Shown piece after piece: positions 5,812 to 14,153 of a DNA stretch of 18,714 nt. Origin of the DNA: an uncultured Bacilli bacterium. GTDB taxonomy: Bacteria; Bacillota_I; Bacilli_A; RF39; UBA660. Numbering within the stretch: position 1 is the stretch's first letter; the number at the start of each line of letters is the position of its first letter. A model generated the notes under the pieces. The model was not told the DNA's origin. It saw nothing but the letters and a program-made list of their open reading frames with translations, and made no database searches. Made by a program: the position numbers and the translations under genes. The stretch covers positions 1-18,714 of the forward strand of contig CANPYU010000005.1 in assembly GCA_947588665.1 (NCBI GenBank). The letters run 5' to 3'.

Positions 5812-6813
5812 ATGGATGAAAGGCAAAGAGGCATTCTAAAAGAAATAGTAGAATGTTATATTAAAGAAGCAAAACCTATTGGTTCCAAATATTTATGCAC
5901 TAAATTTAATTGCTCTAGTGCCACCATCAGAAATGAAATGGCATATTTAGAAAAATTAGGTTTAATTGAAAAAAACCATATTTCCAGTGGTCGTATTCCA
6001 AGTGAAGCAGGGTATAAATATTATGTTGAAAATTTAATGGAACCTAAAGAATTAACTGGTGAAGACATGCTCAAACTTCAAACAATTTTCTCTAATCAAA
6101 ATTTAATGGTAAGTGATGCTATTGAGCAATGTTTAGAAATAATTAGTGATATTACTAATTATACGAGTATTTCTTTAGGCAAAGAATCTGAATCAAACAC
6201 CCTAAAGCAAATATCTATTATTCCTTTAGATGAAGAACACATTGTTGCTTTAGTTTGTACCAATAAAGGTATTGTCAAAAATAAACAATTTACTATTCCT
6301 AAAACTATAAACATAAAGGAAGTTGTCAAAACTAGTGAAATAATTAATAAAATGTTAGTAGGCACTCCTATTGCTAATATTGCTGAACGTTTAGAATATG
6401 AAATAAAACCCATTATCTCTCAACAAGTAAAGCAATATGAAACAATTTATGATATTTTCTACAATGCCTTTAATGATTTTGTAAGTTCTAAAGAAAATTT
6501 TCATGTTGTTGGTAAAGCTAAAATGCTTGAGCAACCCGAATATAACGATTCTCATGAAATTAAAAAGTTAGTTGCCAAATTAGAAGACGAAGATACAATT
6601 CGCAAAATTGAAAAAAATGACGATAAGAATATTAGTATCTATATTGGTAAAGAAAGTGAGTTTGATGATAATGTTACGGTTATCAAAACTAATTATTCTT
6701 TAAGAGGTGAAAAGGGTACAATTGCTATTATCGGGCCTAAGCGAATGGAATATGATCGTGTAGTCGGTCTCCTAAATATTTTAAATAAATGGCTAGAAGA
6801 AAAAGGTGAATAA
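5812..6813 (+). CDS. hrcA: Heat-inducible transcription repressor HrcA
   Basis: A 333-residue DNA-binding repressor of the class I heat-shock genes. It binds CIRCE and needs GroEL for activity in related bacteria. Residues 1-80 form the winged helix-turn-helix, recognisable from MDERQRGILKEIVECYIKEA, GSKYLC, CSSATIRNEMAYLEKLGLIE and SSGRIPSEAGYKYYV. The central and C-terminal part has the HrcA dimerisation and inserted domains, with LRGEKGTIAIIGPKRMEYDRVVGLL near the end. The frame extends to GTG 5791, but that codon lies inside CIRCE. ATG 5812, preceded by AGGTGA (5802-5807), gives the normal N-terminus and is preferred. The grpE start follows the stop immediately. Length is normal for the family. 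Confidence 0.95.
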   Translation: MDERQRGILKEIVECYIKEAKPIGSKYLCTKFNCSSATIRNEMAYLEKLGLIEKNHISSGRIPSEAGYKYYVENLMEPKELTGEDMLKLQTIFSNQNLMVSDAIEQCLEIISDITNYTSISLGKESESNTLKQISIIPLDEEHIVALVCTNKGIVKNKQFTIPKTINIKEVVKTSEIINKMLVGTPIANIAERLEYEIKPIISQQVKQYETIYDIFYNAFNDFVSSKENFHVVGKAKMLEQPEYNDSHEIKKLVAKLEDEDTIRKIEKNDDKNISIYIGKESEFDDNVTVIKTNYSLRGEKGTIAIIGPKRMEYDRVVGLLNILNKWLEEKGE

Positions 6814-7380
6814 ATGGAAGAACAAGAAATTAATAAGTCTGAAGCTACTTCTGAAAAAGAAAATTCAACTTGTGAAGAAAAAGCTGAAGCAAAATCTAAA
6901 AAATGCAAAGAAAAGAAAAAAAAGATTGATAAAGAAAAAGAAACTCTGCGTATAGCTAATTTAGAACTTAAAGAAAAAGTTTTAAGAATTACTGCTGAAA
7001 TGCAAAATATGCGCCGCCGTTATGATTTAGATATTGCGGCCTTACATAAATATGATGGGCTTGATATGGTGGAAAAATTACTACCTATCATCGATAATTT
7101 TGAACGAGCTTTAAATATTAAAATTGAAGGCAGTGAAAAATTCTTAACTGGCTTTAAAATGATTTATGAAAATTTAATGAGTATTTTAGCTTCTAAAAAT
7201 GTTACTGTGATAGATGTCATCGATAAACCATTTGATCCTAATGTTATGAATGCTGTGATGACTGAAGAAAATAAAGAAAAAGAAAATAATATTGTCCTAG
7301 ATTGCCTGCAAAAAGGCTATATGTACAATGATAAATTAATAAGACCTGCCATGGTCAAAGTAAATGAAAGGAATGATTAA
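6814..7380 (+). CDS. grpE: Nucleotide exchange factor GrpE
   Basis: A 188-residue cochaperone that releases ADP from DnaK and acts as a dimer in the cytoplasm. The first 55 residues are a highly charged Lys/Glu tail with two Cys. A long coiled-coil helix follows (about 45-85, ending [13 protein letters not shown]). The C-terminal beta domain shows [24 protein letters not shown] and the family signature [19 protein letters not shown]. The start codon follows the hrcA stop with no gap, and dnaK begins two bases after its stop, so the three are cotranscribed and translationally coupled. AAGGTGA upstream is the ribosome site. Slightly short but complete. Confidence 0.95.
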   Translation: MEEQEINKSEATSEKENSTCEEKAEAKSKKCKEKKKKIDKEKETLRIANLELKEKVLRITAEMQNMRRRYDLDIAALHKYDGLDMVEKLLPIIDNFERALNIKIEGSEKFLTGFKMIYENLMSILASKNVTVIDVIDKPFDPNVMNAVMTEENKEKENNIVLDCLQKGYMYNDKLIRPAMVKVNERND

Positions 7381-7382
7381 AA

Positions 7383-9221
7383 ATGGCAAAAATAATAGGT
7401 ATAGATTTAGGTACCACCAATAGTTGTGTTGCCGTATTAGAAGGAGGAGTTCCTAAGGTAATCCCTAATAGTGAAGGGGCGAGAACTACTCCATCAGTAG
7501 TTGCTTTTAAAGGCGATGAAGAAATGGTCGGACAAATTGCCCGTAACCAAGCAGTCACCAATGCTAAAAATACCATTTCCTCTATTAAAAGAAAAATGGG
7601 TACTGCTGAAAAAGTAGAAGCTAATGGCAAAAAATATACTCCTGAAGAAATAAGTGCTAAAATTTTAGGTAAATTGAAAAAAGATGCCGAAGCTTATCTA
7701 GGTGAAAAAGTAACTAAAGCAGTTATTACTGTTCCTGCTTACTTCAATGATGCTGAACGTCAAGCAACTAAAAATGCTGGTAAAATTGCTGGTTTGGAAG
7801 TAGAAAGAATTATCAATGAACCAACTGCCGCTGCCTTAGCATATGGTCTTGATAAACAAGATAAATTACAAACAATTCTTGTTTATGACTTAGGTGGAGG
7901 AACATTCGATGTATCTATTCTAGAACTTGGAGACGGAGTTTTTGAAGTTAAATCTACCGCTGGTAATAATCGTCTAGGTGGCGATGACTTCGATGAAAGA
8001 ATCATGGATTACTTAGTTGAAGAGTTTAAAAAAGAAAATGGTATCGACTTATCTAAAGATAAAATGGCTATGCAAAGAATTAAAGATGCTGCCGAAAAAG
8101 CTAAAAAAGATTTATCTGGTATGACTAATGCATCAATCAGTCTACCATTTATTGCTCAAAATGATGATGGACCTCTTCATTTTGAAACAACTTTATCTAA
8201 AGCTAAATTTGAAGATTTATGCCGTGATTTATTTGATTCAACTCTTGAACCAGTTAATAAAGCTTTAAAAGACGCTAAATTAACTAATAAAGATATTGAT
8301 AAAGTAATATTAGTTGGTGGTTCAACTCGTATTCCTTATATCCAAGAATTAGTAAAAAAAGAACTTGGACAAGAACCTAATAAAAGTGTTAATCCTGATG
8401 AAGTTGTTGCCATGGGTGCGGCTATTCAAGGTGGTGTTTTAACTGGTGAAGTTGAAGATATTGTTTTATTAGACGTAACTCCATTATCTCTTGGTCTTGA
8501 AACTTTAGGCAATGTTATGACTGTTTTAATCCCAAGAAATACAACTATTCCAACAAGCAAGAGTCAAGTATTCTCAACTGCTGCCGATAATCAACCTGCT
8601 GTAGATATCCATGTTCTACAAGGTGAAAGACCAATGGCTTATGACAATAAAACTTTAGGTAACTTCCAACTTACCAATATTCCACCAGCACCAAGAGGAG
8701 TACCACAAATCGAAGTTAAATTTGATATAGATGCTAACGGTATTGTTAATGTTACTGCTAAAGACTTAGGTACTAATAAAGAGCAATCAATAACTATCAC
8801 TTCATCAACCAATTTAAGTGATGAAGAAATTGATAAAATGATGAAAGAAGCCGAAGCTAATAAAGAGGCTGATGAAAAAAGAAAAGAAGAGGCTGAAGTC
8901 CGTAATGAAGCTGACAGTATGATTTTTGCTACTGAAAAAGCCCTAAAAGATTTAGGTGATAAAGTAGATAGCAAAGACAAAGAAGAAGCTGAAAATAAAA
9001 TAGAAGAACTTAAAAAGGCAATGGAAAAAGATGATACCAACGATATTAAGAAAAAAACTGAAAGTCTAAATGAGGTTGCTATGAAACTTGCTACTAAAGT
9101 TTATGAAGAAGCCTCTAAAAAAGAAGAAGCAACTGCTACAGAATCTAAAGAAGAAGAATCAAAAAAATCTCCAAAAGACAATAAAGATGATGTTGCCGAA
9201 GCAGATTATGAAGAAAAATAA
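7383..9221 (+). CDS. dnaK: Hsp70 chaperone DnaK
   Basis: A 612-residue ATP-dependent chaperone that folds and protects proteins with DnaJ and GrpE. The N-terminal ATPase has phosphate loop [13 protein letters not shown] (5-17), [23 protein letters not shown] and VGGSTRIP. The insert of about 24 residues found in Gram-negative DnaK is absent near residue 80, as in Gram-positive bacteria. A linker with [14 protein letters not shown] leads into the substrate-binding domain, then the helical lid, rich in Glu and Lys. The tail ends EADYEEK, resembling the usual acidic C-terminus. More C residues in third positions than in neighbouring genes fits a highly expressed protein. A strong hairpin follows the stop by two bases. 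Confidence 0.98.
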   Translation: MAKIIGIDLGTTNSCVAVLEGGVPKVIPNSEGARTTPSVVAFKGDEEMVGQIARNQAVTNAKNTISSIKRKMGTAEKVEANGKKYTPEEISAKILGKLKKDAEAYLGEKVTKAVITVPAYFNDAERQATKNAGKIAGLEVERIINEPTAAALAYGLDKQDKLQTILVYDLGGGTFDVSILELGDGVFEVKSTAGNNRLGGDDFDERIMDYLVEEFKKENGIDLSKDKMAMQRIKDAAEKAKKDLSGMTNASISLPFIAQNDDGPLHFETTLSKAKFEDLCRDLFDSTLEPVNKALKDAKLTNKDIDKVILVGGSTRIPYIQELVKKELGQEPNKSVNPDEVVAMGAAIQGGVLTGEVEDIVLLDVTPLSLGLETLGNVMTVLIPRNTTIPTSKSQVFSTAADNQPAVDIHVLQGERPMAYDNKTLGNFQLTNIPPAPRGVPQIEVKFDIDANGIVNVTAKDLGTNKEQSITITSSTNLSDEEIDKMMKEAEANKEADEKRKEEAEVRNEADSMIFATEKALKDLGDKVDSKDKEEAENKIEELKKAMEKDDTNDIKKKTESLNEVAMKLATKVYEEASKKEEATATESKEEESKKSPKDNKDDVAEADYEEK

Positions 9222-9222
9222 A

Positions 9223-9254
9223 GATAAGTTCTAGGAAACTAGAACTTGTCTTTT
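9223..9254 (+). terminator. Strong hairpin after dnaK (terminator or transcript-processing stem)
   Basis: A 12-base-pair stem, GATAAGTTCTAG (9223-9234) with CTAGAACTTGTC (9239-9250), has one G-T pair, closes on a stable GAAA tetraloop and is followed by TTTT. The T run is short, so it may be a partial terminator that lets some transcripts continue into pepF-dnaJ, or a 3' stabiliser of the hrcA-grpE-dnaK message. Confidence 0.8.
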
Positions 9255-9271
9255 ATGGAAAGGAATAAATA

Positions 9272-11065
9272 ATGGCTAAATTAAGAAAAGATTTCAGTGA
9301 TAATTTAAAATGGCAAGTAAAAGACTTATTTAAAACTGTAGATGATTATAAAAAAGCTTATAAAAAGCTTGAAGAAGAAGTTGAAGAATATCCAAAATAT
9401 CAAGGCCATATTCTAGATAGTGCCGATAATTTATTAGAATTATTAGAATTTGATACTAACTTTAATAGAAATTTAGAACAACTATTTGTTTATGCTCATA
9501 TTCAAAACGATCAAGATACAATGGACCCATTTTTTCAAGAAATGTCCGGGCAAGTATCTAAATTATACGAAAAAGCAAGCGAAAAAACTTCCTATATAGT
9601 TCCTGAAATATTAAATTCAAATTACCAAAAAATTGCCCAATATATTAATGAAAAACAAGAATTAAAAGCTTATGAACGCCAGTTAAAAGAAATATTTAAA
9701 ATTAAAAAGCATACTTTAAGTCCAAAAGAAGAAAAACTATTATCTAGTATGTATACTTCTTTTAAAACTCCTGATGATGTTTACTCTTTACTTAAAGATG
9801 CTGATATGATATTTGGCTCAATCAAAAATGCCGAAGGAAAAAAAGAAGAATTAAATGAACAAACATATCGAAAATTTTTAGAATCACCTAACCGTAAAGT
9901 TCGCAAAGAAGCTTTTACTAAACTATTAAAAACTTATGGTAATTTTAAAAATACATATGCTACTCTTTTAATGGCAGAAGTTAAAAATAATAATAAAATT
10001 GCAAGTATTCGAGGTTATAAAAGTGCTTTATCTGCTTCTTTGTACGCAAATGATATTCCTGAAGAAATATACAATAATTTAATTGTTGCCGTTAAGCAAA
10101 ATATCGAACCTCTATCTAAATATTGGCAATTTAAAAAAGAAGCTTTAGGAGTATCAAACCTTCATATTTATGATACCTATACAAGTATCACTAGCAATTC
10201 TATTCCTAAATATACCGAAAAAGAAGCTCAAGAACTTTTAACAAAGGCTTTAAGTCCTCTTAAAGAAACATATATTAAAGATTTAAATAAAGCTTTTACT
10301 GAAAAGTGGATTGATTTCTGTCCTAATGCTTACAAAAGATCTGGTGCCTATTGTACTGCAAGCTATAATGTCCATCCTTATGTTTTGTTAAGCTTTGATG
10401 GCTCTCTTAACAGTGTTTCCACTCTTGCTCATGAATTAGGGCATGCTATGCACTATTACTATGCCATTCAAAATCAACCTTATCAAGATTACTCATATTC
10501 TATCTTTGTTGCCGAAGTAGCAAGTCAAGTAAATCAAATATTATTAAGCAAATATTTAATTACGCATACTTCTAATAAAGAAACTAAAAAGTATTTAATA
10601 GATGATTTAATTGGTGACTTTAAAGCTACGATCTATCGCCAAACAATGTTTGCCGAATTTGAAAAAATAATTCATGAAAAAGATCAAGCTGGTGAAATAT
10701 TAACTCAAGAATCTTTGTGTAATATTTATTACGATTTAAATAAAGAGTATTATGGTAAAAATATAATTGTTGATGACATAATTAAATATGAATGGGAGCG
10801 TATTCCTCATTTCTACATGAACTTTTATGTCTATGAATATGCAACCGCCTATGCTGCAGCGATCAAAATTGCTATGGATATTTTAAACCATAAAGACCAA
10901 GCTGTCGAAAAATATTTAGAATTCTTAAAATTAGGTTGTACTAAAACGCCAATTGAATCCTTAAAAGTTGCAGGTGTTGATATGAGTAAAAGTACTACTA
11001 TTGCCGAATCATTTAAATATTTTAATGATTTAGTTGAAGAATTAACTAATCTATATCATGAATAG
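9272..11065 (+). CDS. pepF: Oligoendopeptidase F (M3 family zinc metallopeptidase)
   Basis: A 597-residue cytoplasmic enzyme that cleaves short peptides of roughly 7 to 17 residues, as known for the PepF family. The catalytic zinc site is HELGH (387-391) in STLAHELGHAMHYYYA, with the third ligand Glu415 in FVAEVASQVNQ. The N-terminal half (residues 1-200) is the helical oligoendopeptidase F domain, and C-terminal helices complete the channel (IPHFYMNFYVYEYATAYAAA). Length is normal. ATG 9272 follows AAAGG. The gene stands between dnaK and dnaJ, after the dnaK hairpin and 11 bases before dnaJ, so it is cotranscribed with dnaJ. That is not the usual B. subtilis order. It could recycle peptides released by stress proteolysis, which is inference. 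Confidence 0.94.
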   Translation: MAKLRKDFSDNLKWQVKDLFKTVDDYKKAYKKLEEEVEEYPKYQGHILDSADNLLELLEFDTNFNRNLEQLFVYAHIQNDQDTMDPFFQEMSGQVSKLYEKASEKTSYIVPEILNSNYQKIAQYINEKQELKAYERQLKEIFKIKKHTLSPKEEKLLSSMYTSFKTPDDVYSLLKDADMIFGSIKNAEGKKEELNEQTYRKFLESPNRKVRKEAFTKLLKTYGNFKNTYATLLMAEVKNNNKIASIRGYKSALSASLYANDIPEEIYNNLIVAVKQNIEPLSKYWQFKKEALGVSNLHIYDTYTSITSNSIPKYTEKEAQELLTKALSPLKETYIKDLNKAFTEKWIDFCPNAYKRSGAYCTASYNVHPYVLLSFDGSLNSVSTLAHELGHAMHYYYAIQNQPYQDYSYSIFVAEVASQVNQILLSKYLITHTSNKETKKYLIDDLIGDFKATIYRQTMFAEFEKIIHEKDQAGEILTQESLCNIYYDLNKEYYGKNIIVDDIIKYEWERIPHFYMNFYVYEYATAYAAAIKIAMDILNHKDQAVEKYLEFLKLGCTKTPIESLKVAGVDMSKSTTIAESFKYFNDLVEELTNLYHE

Positions 11066-11076
11066 AGGTGTAAAAA

Positions 11077-12201
11077 ATGAATAAAAAAGATTATTATGAG
11101 GTTTTAGGTGTATCTAAAACTGCTACTGATGAAGAAATAAAAAGAGCTTTTCGAAAATTAGCTAAAGAATACCATCCTGATAATAAACAAACTGGTAATG
11201 AAGAAAAGTTTAAAGAAGTAGGGGAAGCATATGCTATTCTCTCTGATCCTGCCAAAAGAAGACAATATGATCAATTTGGTCATCAAGCCTTTGACAACAA
11301 TGGAGGTGCTAATTACAGTGGTTTTAGTGCCGAAGACATTGATTTAGGAGAAATTTTTAACGATCTATTTGGAGGAGGCTTTTCTGGCTTTGGTAATTTC
11401 TCTAATTTTGGCAGTTCTAAAAGAACAAATTCTAAAAGACCTCACAAAGGTGAAGATAGCTTAGTTGTTGTGAATCTTACTTTTGAAGAAGCTGTTTTTG
11501 GTACTAAAAAAACTATAACTTTAGATTTAAATGAAAAATGTCCTAAATGTCATGGTGAAGGTGGATTTAAAGAAACTACTTGTCGCACCTGTGGAGGGAC
11601 TGGTCGTATTATAAGTGAACAACGTTCTTTATTTGGAGTTTTTCAAACTCAAACTACCTGTAATGAATGTGGCGGAACGGGTCGGACATTTAAAGAAATA
11701 TGTAATGAATGTAATGGTCGTGGCAACACTCGTCGTAAAAAAGAAATTGAAGTAAATATTCCTGAAGGCGTAGATAATGGCTATCAATTAAGAATTAGTG
11801 GTAAAGGTTCAAGTGGTACTAATGGTGGGCCTAATGGAGACATATATTTAGAATTTAAGGTTAAAAATCATGAATTATTTGAACGAGAAGACGAAGATAT
11901 CTATCTTCATGTTCCCCTTAGTATCACTGATGCCATCTTAGGTTGTAAAAAAGAAATACCTACTTTAACCGGAAATGTTATATTAGATGTTAAACCTGGC
12001 ACTCAACCCAATGAAAAAGTTAGATTAAAAAACAAAGGTGTTAAAAAAATAAATGCTTTAGGAAGAGGAAATATGTATGTCATATATGATGTAATTATTC
12101 CTGAAAGATTATCAATGAGTCAAAAGAAACTTATTAAAGAATTAGAAAAAACAGATTTAGAAGATAGTTCAGAATTTCGTAACTTTAAAAAATATTTATA
12201 A
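11077..12201 (+). CDS. dnaJ: Hsp40 cochaperone DnaJ
   Basis: A 374-residue type I J-protein that delivers unfolded substrates to DnaK and stimulates its ATPase. The J domain (1-70) includes YYEVLGV and the essential HPD (33-35). A Gly/Phe-rich linker follows (about 75-120, GGGFSGFGNFSNFG). The zinc-binding region has four CxxCxGxG repeats, CPKCHGEG (from 155), CRTCGGTG, CNECGGTG and CNECNGRG. The C-terminal substrate-binding domains (IEVNIPEGVDNGYQLRISGKG onward) complete it. All zinc ligands are intact. GAGGTG precedes the ATG, 11 bases after the pepF stop. No CIRCE precedes it, so heat control would depend on read-through from the hrcA promoter. A terminator overlaps the stop. Confidence 0.97.
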   Translation: MNKKDYYEVLGVSKTATDEEIKRAFRKLAKEYHPDNKQTGNEEKFKEVGEAYAILSDPAKRRQYDQFGHQAFDNNGGANYSGFSAEDIDLGEIFNDLFGGGFSGFGNFSNFGSSKRTNSKRPHKGEDSLVVVNLTFEEAVFGTKKTITLDLNEKCPKCHGEGGFKETTCRTCGGTGRIISEQRSLFGVFQTQTTCNECGGTGRTFKEICNECNGRGNTRRKKEIEVNIPEGVDNGYQLRISGKGSSGTNGGPNGDIYLEFKVKNHELFEREDEDIYLHVPLSITDAILGCKKEIPTLTGNVILDVKPGTQPNEKVRLKNKGVKKINALGRGNMYVIYDVIIPERLSMSQKKLIKELEKTDLEDSSEFRNFKKYL

Positions 12202-12222
12202 GCATCAACTTGATGCTTTTTT
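12200..12222 (+). terminator. Rho-independent terminator of the chaperone block
   Basis: AAGCATCA (12200-12207) pairs with TGATGCTT (12211-12218), leaving a three-base loop, and a run of T continues to 12222. The stem begins inside the dnaJ stop codon. Confidence 0.88.
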
Positions 12223-12244
12223 GTCGCTTTTTAAAAATTATAAA

Positions 12245-12273
12245 TTGACTTTTAATCAAAAAGTTTATATACT
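12245..12273 (+). promoter_or_regulatory. Sigma-A promoter of the surface-protein gene
   Basis: TTGACT (12245-12250), 17 bases and TATACT (12268-12273). It lies between the dnaJ terminator and the next gene and makes that gene an independent transcription unit. Confidence 0.75.
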
Positions 12274-12292
12274 AAAATAAAGGGGAATGAAG

Positions 12293-13528
12293 ATGCGAAA
12301 AAAATACAAAAGAATGTTATTGTTCATTGGTATACTTATAATTTCTTGTGTATTTGTTGGAGTAGCTTATCTTTTTTATGAAAAAGTTACTAGCAATGAA
12401 ACCGAAGTTTTAGTTGTCGGTGAATTATCGATAAATTATATTAATGGTTCTTTAATTAAAGATAACAGCACCTATATGTTTTCTATCACCAACAATGGGT
12501 CAAATGACGTTTATTATGAAATATTAATAGATAATTTGAAAAATTATGAATCAACAGTTAAATATGATTTAAACTCTACTGAAGCAAGTATTGCTATATC
12601 TACTAATGATTTAGATACCAACACTAATATATTAGCTAGTAAAGTATTAATACCAATGGGAACTACCCAAAATTTCACTTTAAAATTAAGCCATAATAAA
12701 ATGACTAGTTTTAATTTAAAAGTTAAAAAAACTGAAGATTTAGAAGAATATTTTTACGCTACAATCTTAAAAAATACCCCTCCAGTTAAAAAACCTCAAA
12801 CAATTGTTGGGCAAGATATTGCTACTACCCGAGAAGGTTTAATAGAAGATTATGATGATATGGGCCTTACTTATTATTATCGTGGCCAAATTACTAATAA
12901 CTATGTTTCTCTCGCCGATTCTTTATGGCGCATAACTCGTATAAATGGGGATGGCTCTGTCAAATTAATATTAAATGACGACATATCTGAACTAGCTAAT
13001 TTCCATAGTAATGTAAACGAATCCGAAGATTATGCTAAAACTACAATTTTAAGTATATTAAACACTTATTATGAAACCTACTTATCTAAATATGATGATT
13101 ATATTGCTAGCTATAAATATTGTGTCGAAACAGAAAATAATATAAATGATACTAAAAAAATTTATAATGCTTATAATCGTTTAATAACCAACCAAATTCC
13201 TACTTTTAATTGCCTTGGAGATAGTTATAATAACCGAATAGGCCTCTTAACAGCTGATGAAGTTTTATATGCTGGTGCGAATTTTAAAGATGATAACAAA
13301 GATTATTATTTATATAATTCAGCCATCGAAAACGTTTGGTGGACTGGTACTTTAGCCGAAGCAACTGCAACTGACTTTAAACCATTTGCCATTAATACTT
13401 CTGGGAGATTAACTTATGACACTTCTGGAACTTCATTTCAAAGTTTAAGACCCACGATTAGCTTAAATCGCAAAGTTATTGTTACCGGCGATGGATCAAT
13501 AACTAATCCATATCAAATAAAAGAGTAA
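12293..13528 (+). CDS. Membrane-anchored surface protein of unknown function
   Basis: A 411-residue exported protein. ATG 12293, seven bases after AGGGG (12281-12285), is preferred over the in-frame ATG 12287, which almost touches that site. A positively charged N-terminus and hydrophobic stretch (about 8-28) anchor it. IISC inside this stretch could act as a lipobox, but hydrophobicity continues after Cys. Residues about 35-150 look like a beta-sandwich (VVGELSINYING...YMFSITNNGSNDVYYEI). The C-terminal 250 residues include LWRITRINGDGSVKLIL, two Cys (KYCVET, TFNCLG), IGLLTADEVLYAGA, WWTG and the ending RPTISLNRKVIVTGDGSITNPY. I recall this ending from many surface proteins of uncultured gut Bacillota. 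There is no LPxTG motif. It is flanked by terminators. A role in adhesion or host contact is inference. Confidence 0.75.
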   Translation: MRKKYKRMLLFIGILIISCVFVGVAYLFYEKVTSNETEVLVVGELSINYINGSLIKDNSTYMFSITNNGSNDVYYEILIDNLKNYESTVKYDLNSTEASIAISTNDLDTNTNILASKVLIPMGTTQNFTLKLSHNKMTSFNLKVKKTEDLEEYFYATILKNTPPVKKPQTIVGQDIATTREGLIEDYDDMGLTYYYRGQITNNYVSLADSLWRITRINGDGSVKLILNDDISELANFHSNVNESEDYAKTTILSILNTYYETYLSKYDDYIASYKYCVETENNINDTKKIYNAYNRLITNQIPTFNCLGDSYNNRIGLLTADEVLYAGANFKDDNKDYYLYNSAIENVWWTGTLAEATATDFKPFAINTSGRLTYDTSGTSFQSLRPTISLNRKVIVTGDGSITNPYQIKE

Positions 13529-13565
13529 TGTCAATATATTGCCAAATAATTGTAAACACTAGATT

Positions 13566-13591
13566 AAGGCTTTAAAATTGCCTTTTTTTTT
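13566..13591 (+). terminator. Rho-independent terminator of the surface-protein gene
   Basis: AAGGC (13566-13570) pairs with GCCTT (13580-13584) around a nine-base AT loop, followed by nine T residues. The short stem is offset by the long T run. Confidence 0.75.
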
Positions 13592-13599
13592 GTTAAAAT
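13591..13599 (+). promoter_or_regulatory. Extended -10 promoter of the mtaB-recD2 operon
   Basis: TGTTAAAAT fits the TGn-TANNNT extended -10 pattern seen at other promoters here, 19 bases before the next ATG and directly after the terminator. No convincing -35 box is present, as expected for an extended -10 promoter. Confidence 0.45.
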
Positions 13600-13617
13600 A
13601 TAGATGTGGTGATATAA

Positions 13618-14133
13618 ATGCAAATTATTAAAGACACGATTAGTTTTATAAAGACCTTATCTTTTGTCGATATTATCTTTTTCTTTGCTGTCTTAACTTT
13701 AATGCTTTTAATTATAACTTTAATATATTTTATTAAAGAAAATAAAGAAGAAGAACTTACTCAATCTAACAATTTTAACAATAATCCTTCAAATAAAACA
13801 TTTACAGATGAAATAACAGATTTAAAGCAAATTACTAAAGCTTTAGAAAACGCTGAACCAAGTACAATTAACTTAAATAAATATGAAGAAGAGCAAGAAG
13901 AAAAAGCAATTATTAGCTATCAAGAACTTTTAAAACATAAAAATGATTTTGCTCTAAATTATAGTGAAGAAGAAAGCATTGATGATGATCTAACAATTAA
14001 AAAAGTTGATTTAGACAATCTTGTTAATCATGAGATTCAAATAAAACCTGAATTTAAAGTAACAGTAATCTCATATGAAAAAGAAGAAGCTTTTTTAGAA
14101 GCTTTAAAAGCTTTACAACAAAAATTAAATTAA
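13618..14133 (+). CDS. Uncharacterised single-pass membrane protein with acidic cytoplasmic tail
   Basis: A 171-residue protein with no recognised domain. Residues about 17-38 (VDIIFFFAVLTLMLLIITLIYF) form one membrane segment. The rest is hydrophilic and strongly acidic, with Asn-rich linker NNFNNNPSN, the patch NKYEEEQEEKAI, SEEESIDDD, and a final helical part EAFLEALKALQQKLN. A disordered tail with a terminal helix suggests a scaffold or anchor for a cytoplasmic partner, which is inference from composition only. ATG 13618 follows GTGGTGAT. It opens a tight operon with mtaB 20 bases downstream. In B. subtilis the genes between dnaJ and mtaB (yqeV) are prmA and rsmE. This protein is neither. 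Confidence 0.7.
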   Translation: MQIIKDTISFIKTLSFVDIIFFFAVLTLMLLIITLIYFIKENKEEELTQSNNFNNNPSNKTFTDEITDLKQITKALENAEPSTINLNKYEEEQEEKAIISYQELLKHKNDFALNYSEEESIDDDLTIKKVDLDNLVNHEIQIKPEFKVTVISYEKEEAFLEALKALQQKLN

Positions 14134-14153
14134 TTTAAATAGGGGGTATGTAT

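Noticed and set aside
8639..9040. A 133-codon minus-strand frame opposite the dnaK lid region
   Set aside because: The Ser/Leu-rich product is the mirror of the Glu/Lys-rich coding strand. No ribosome site or promoter was seen.
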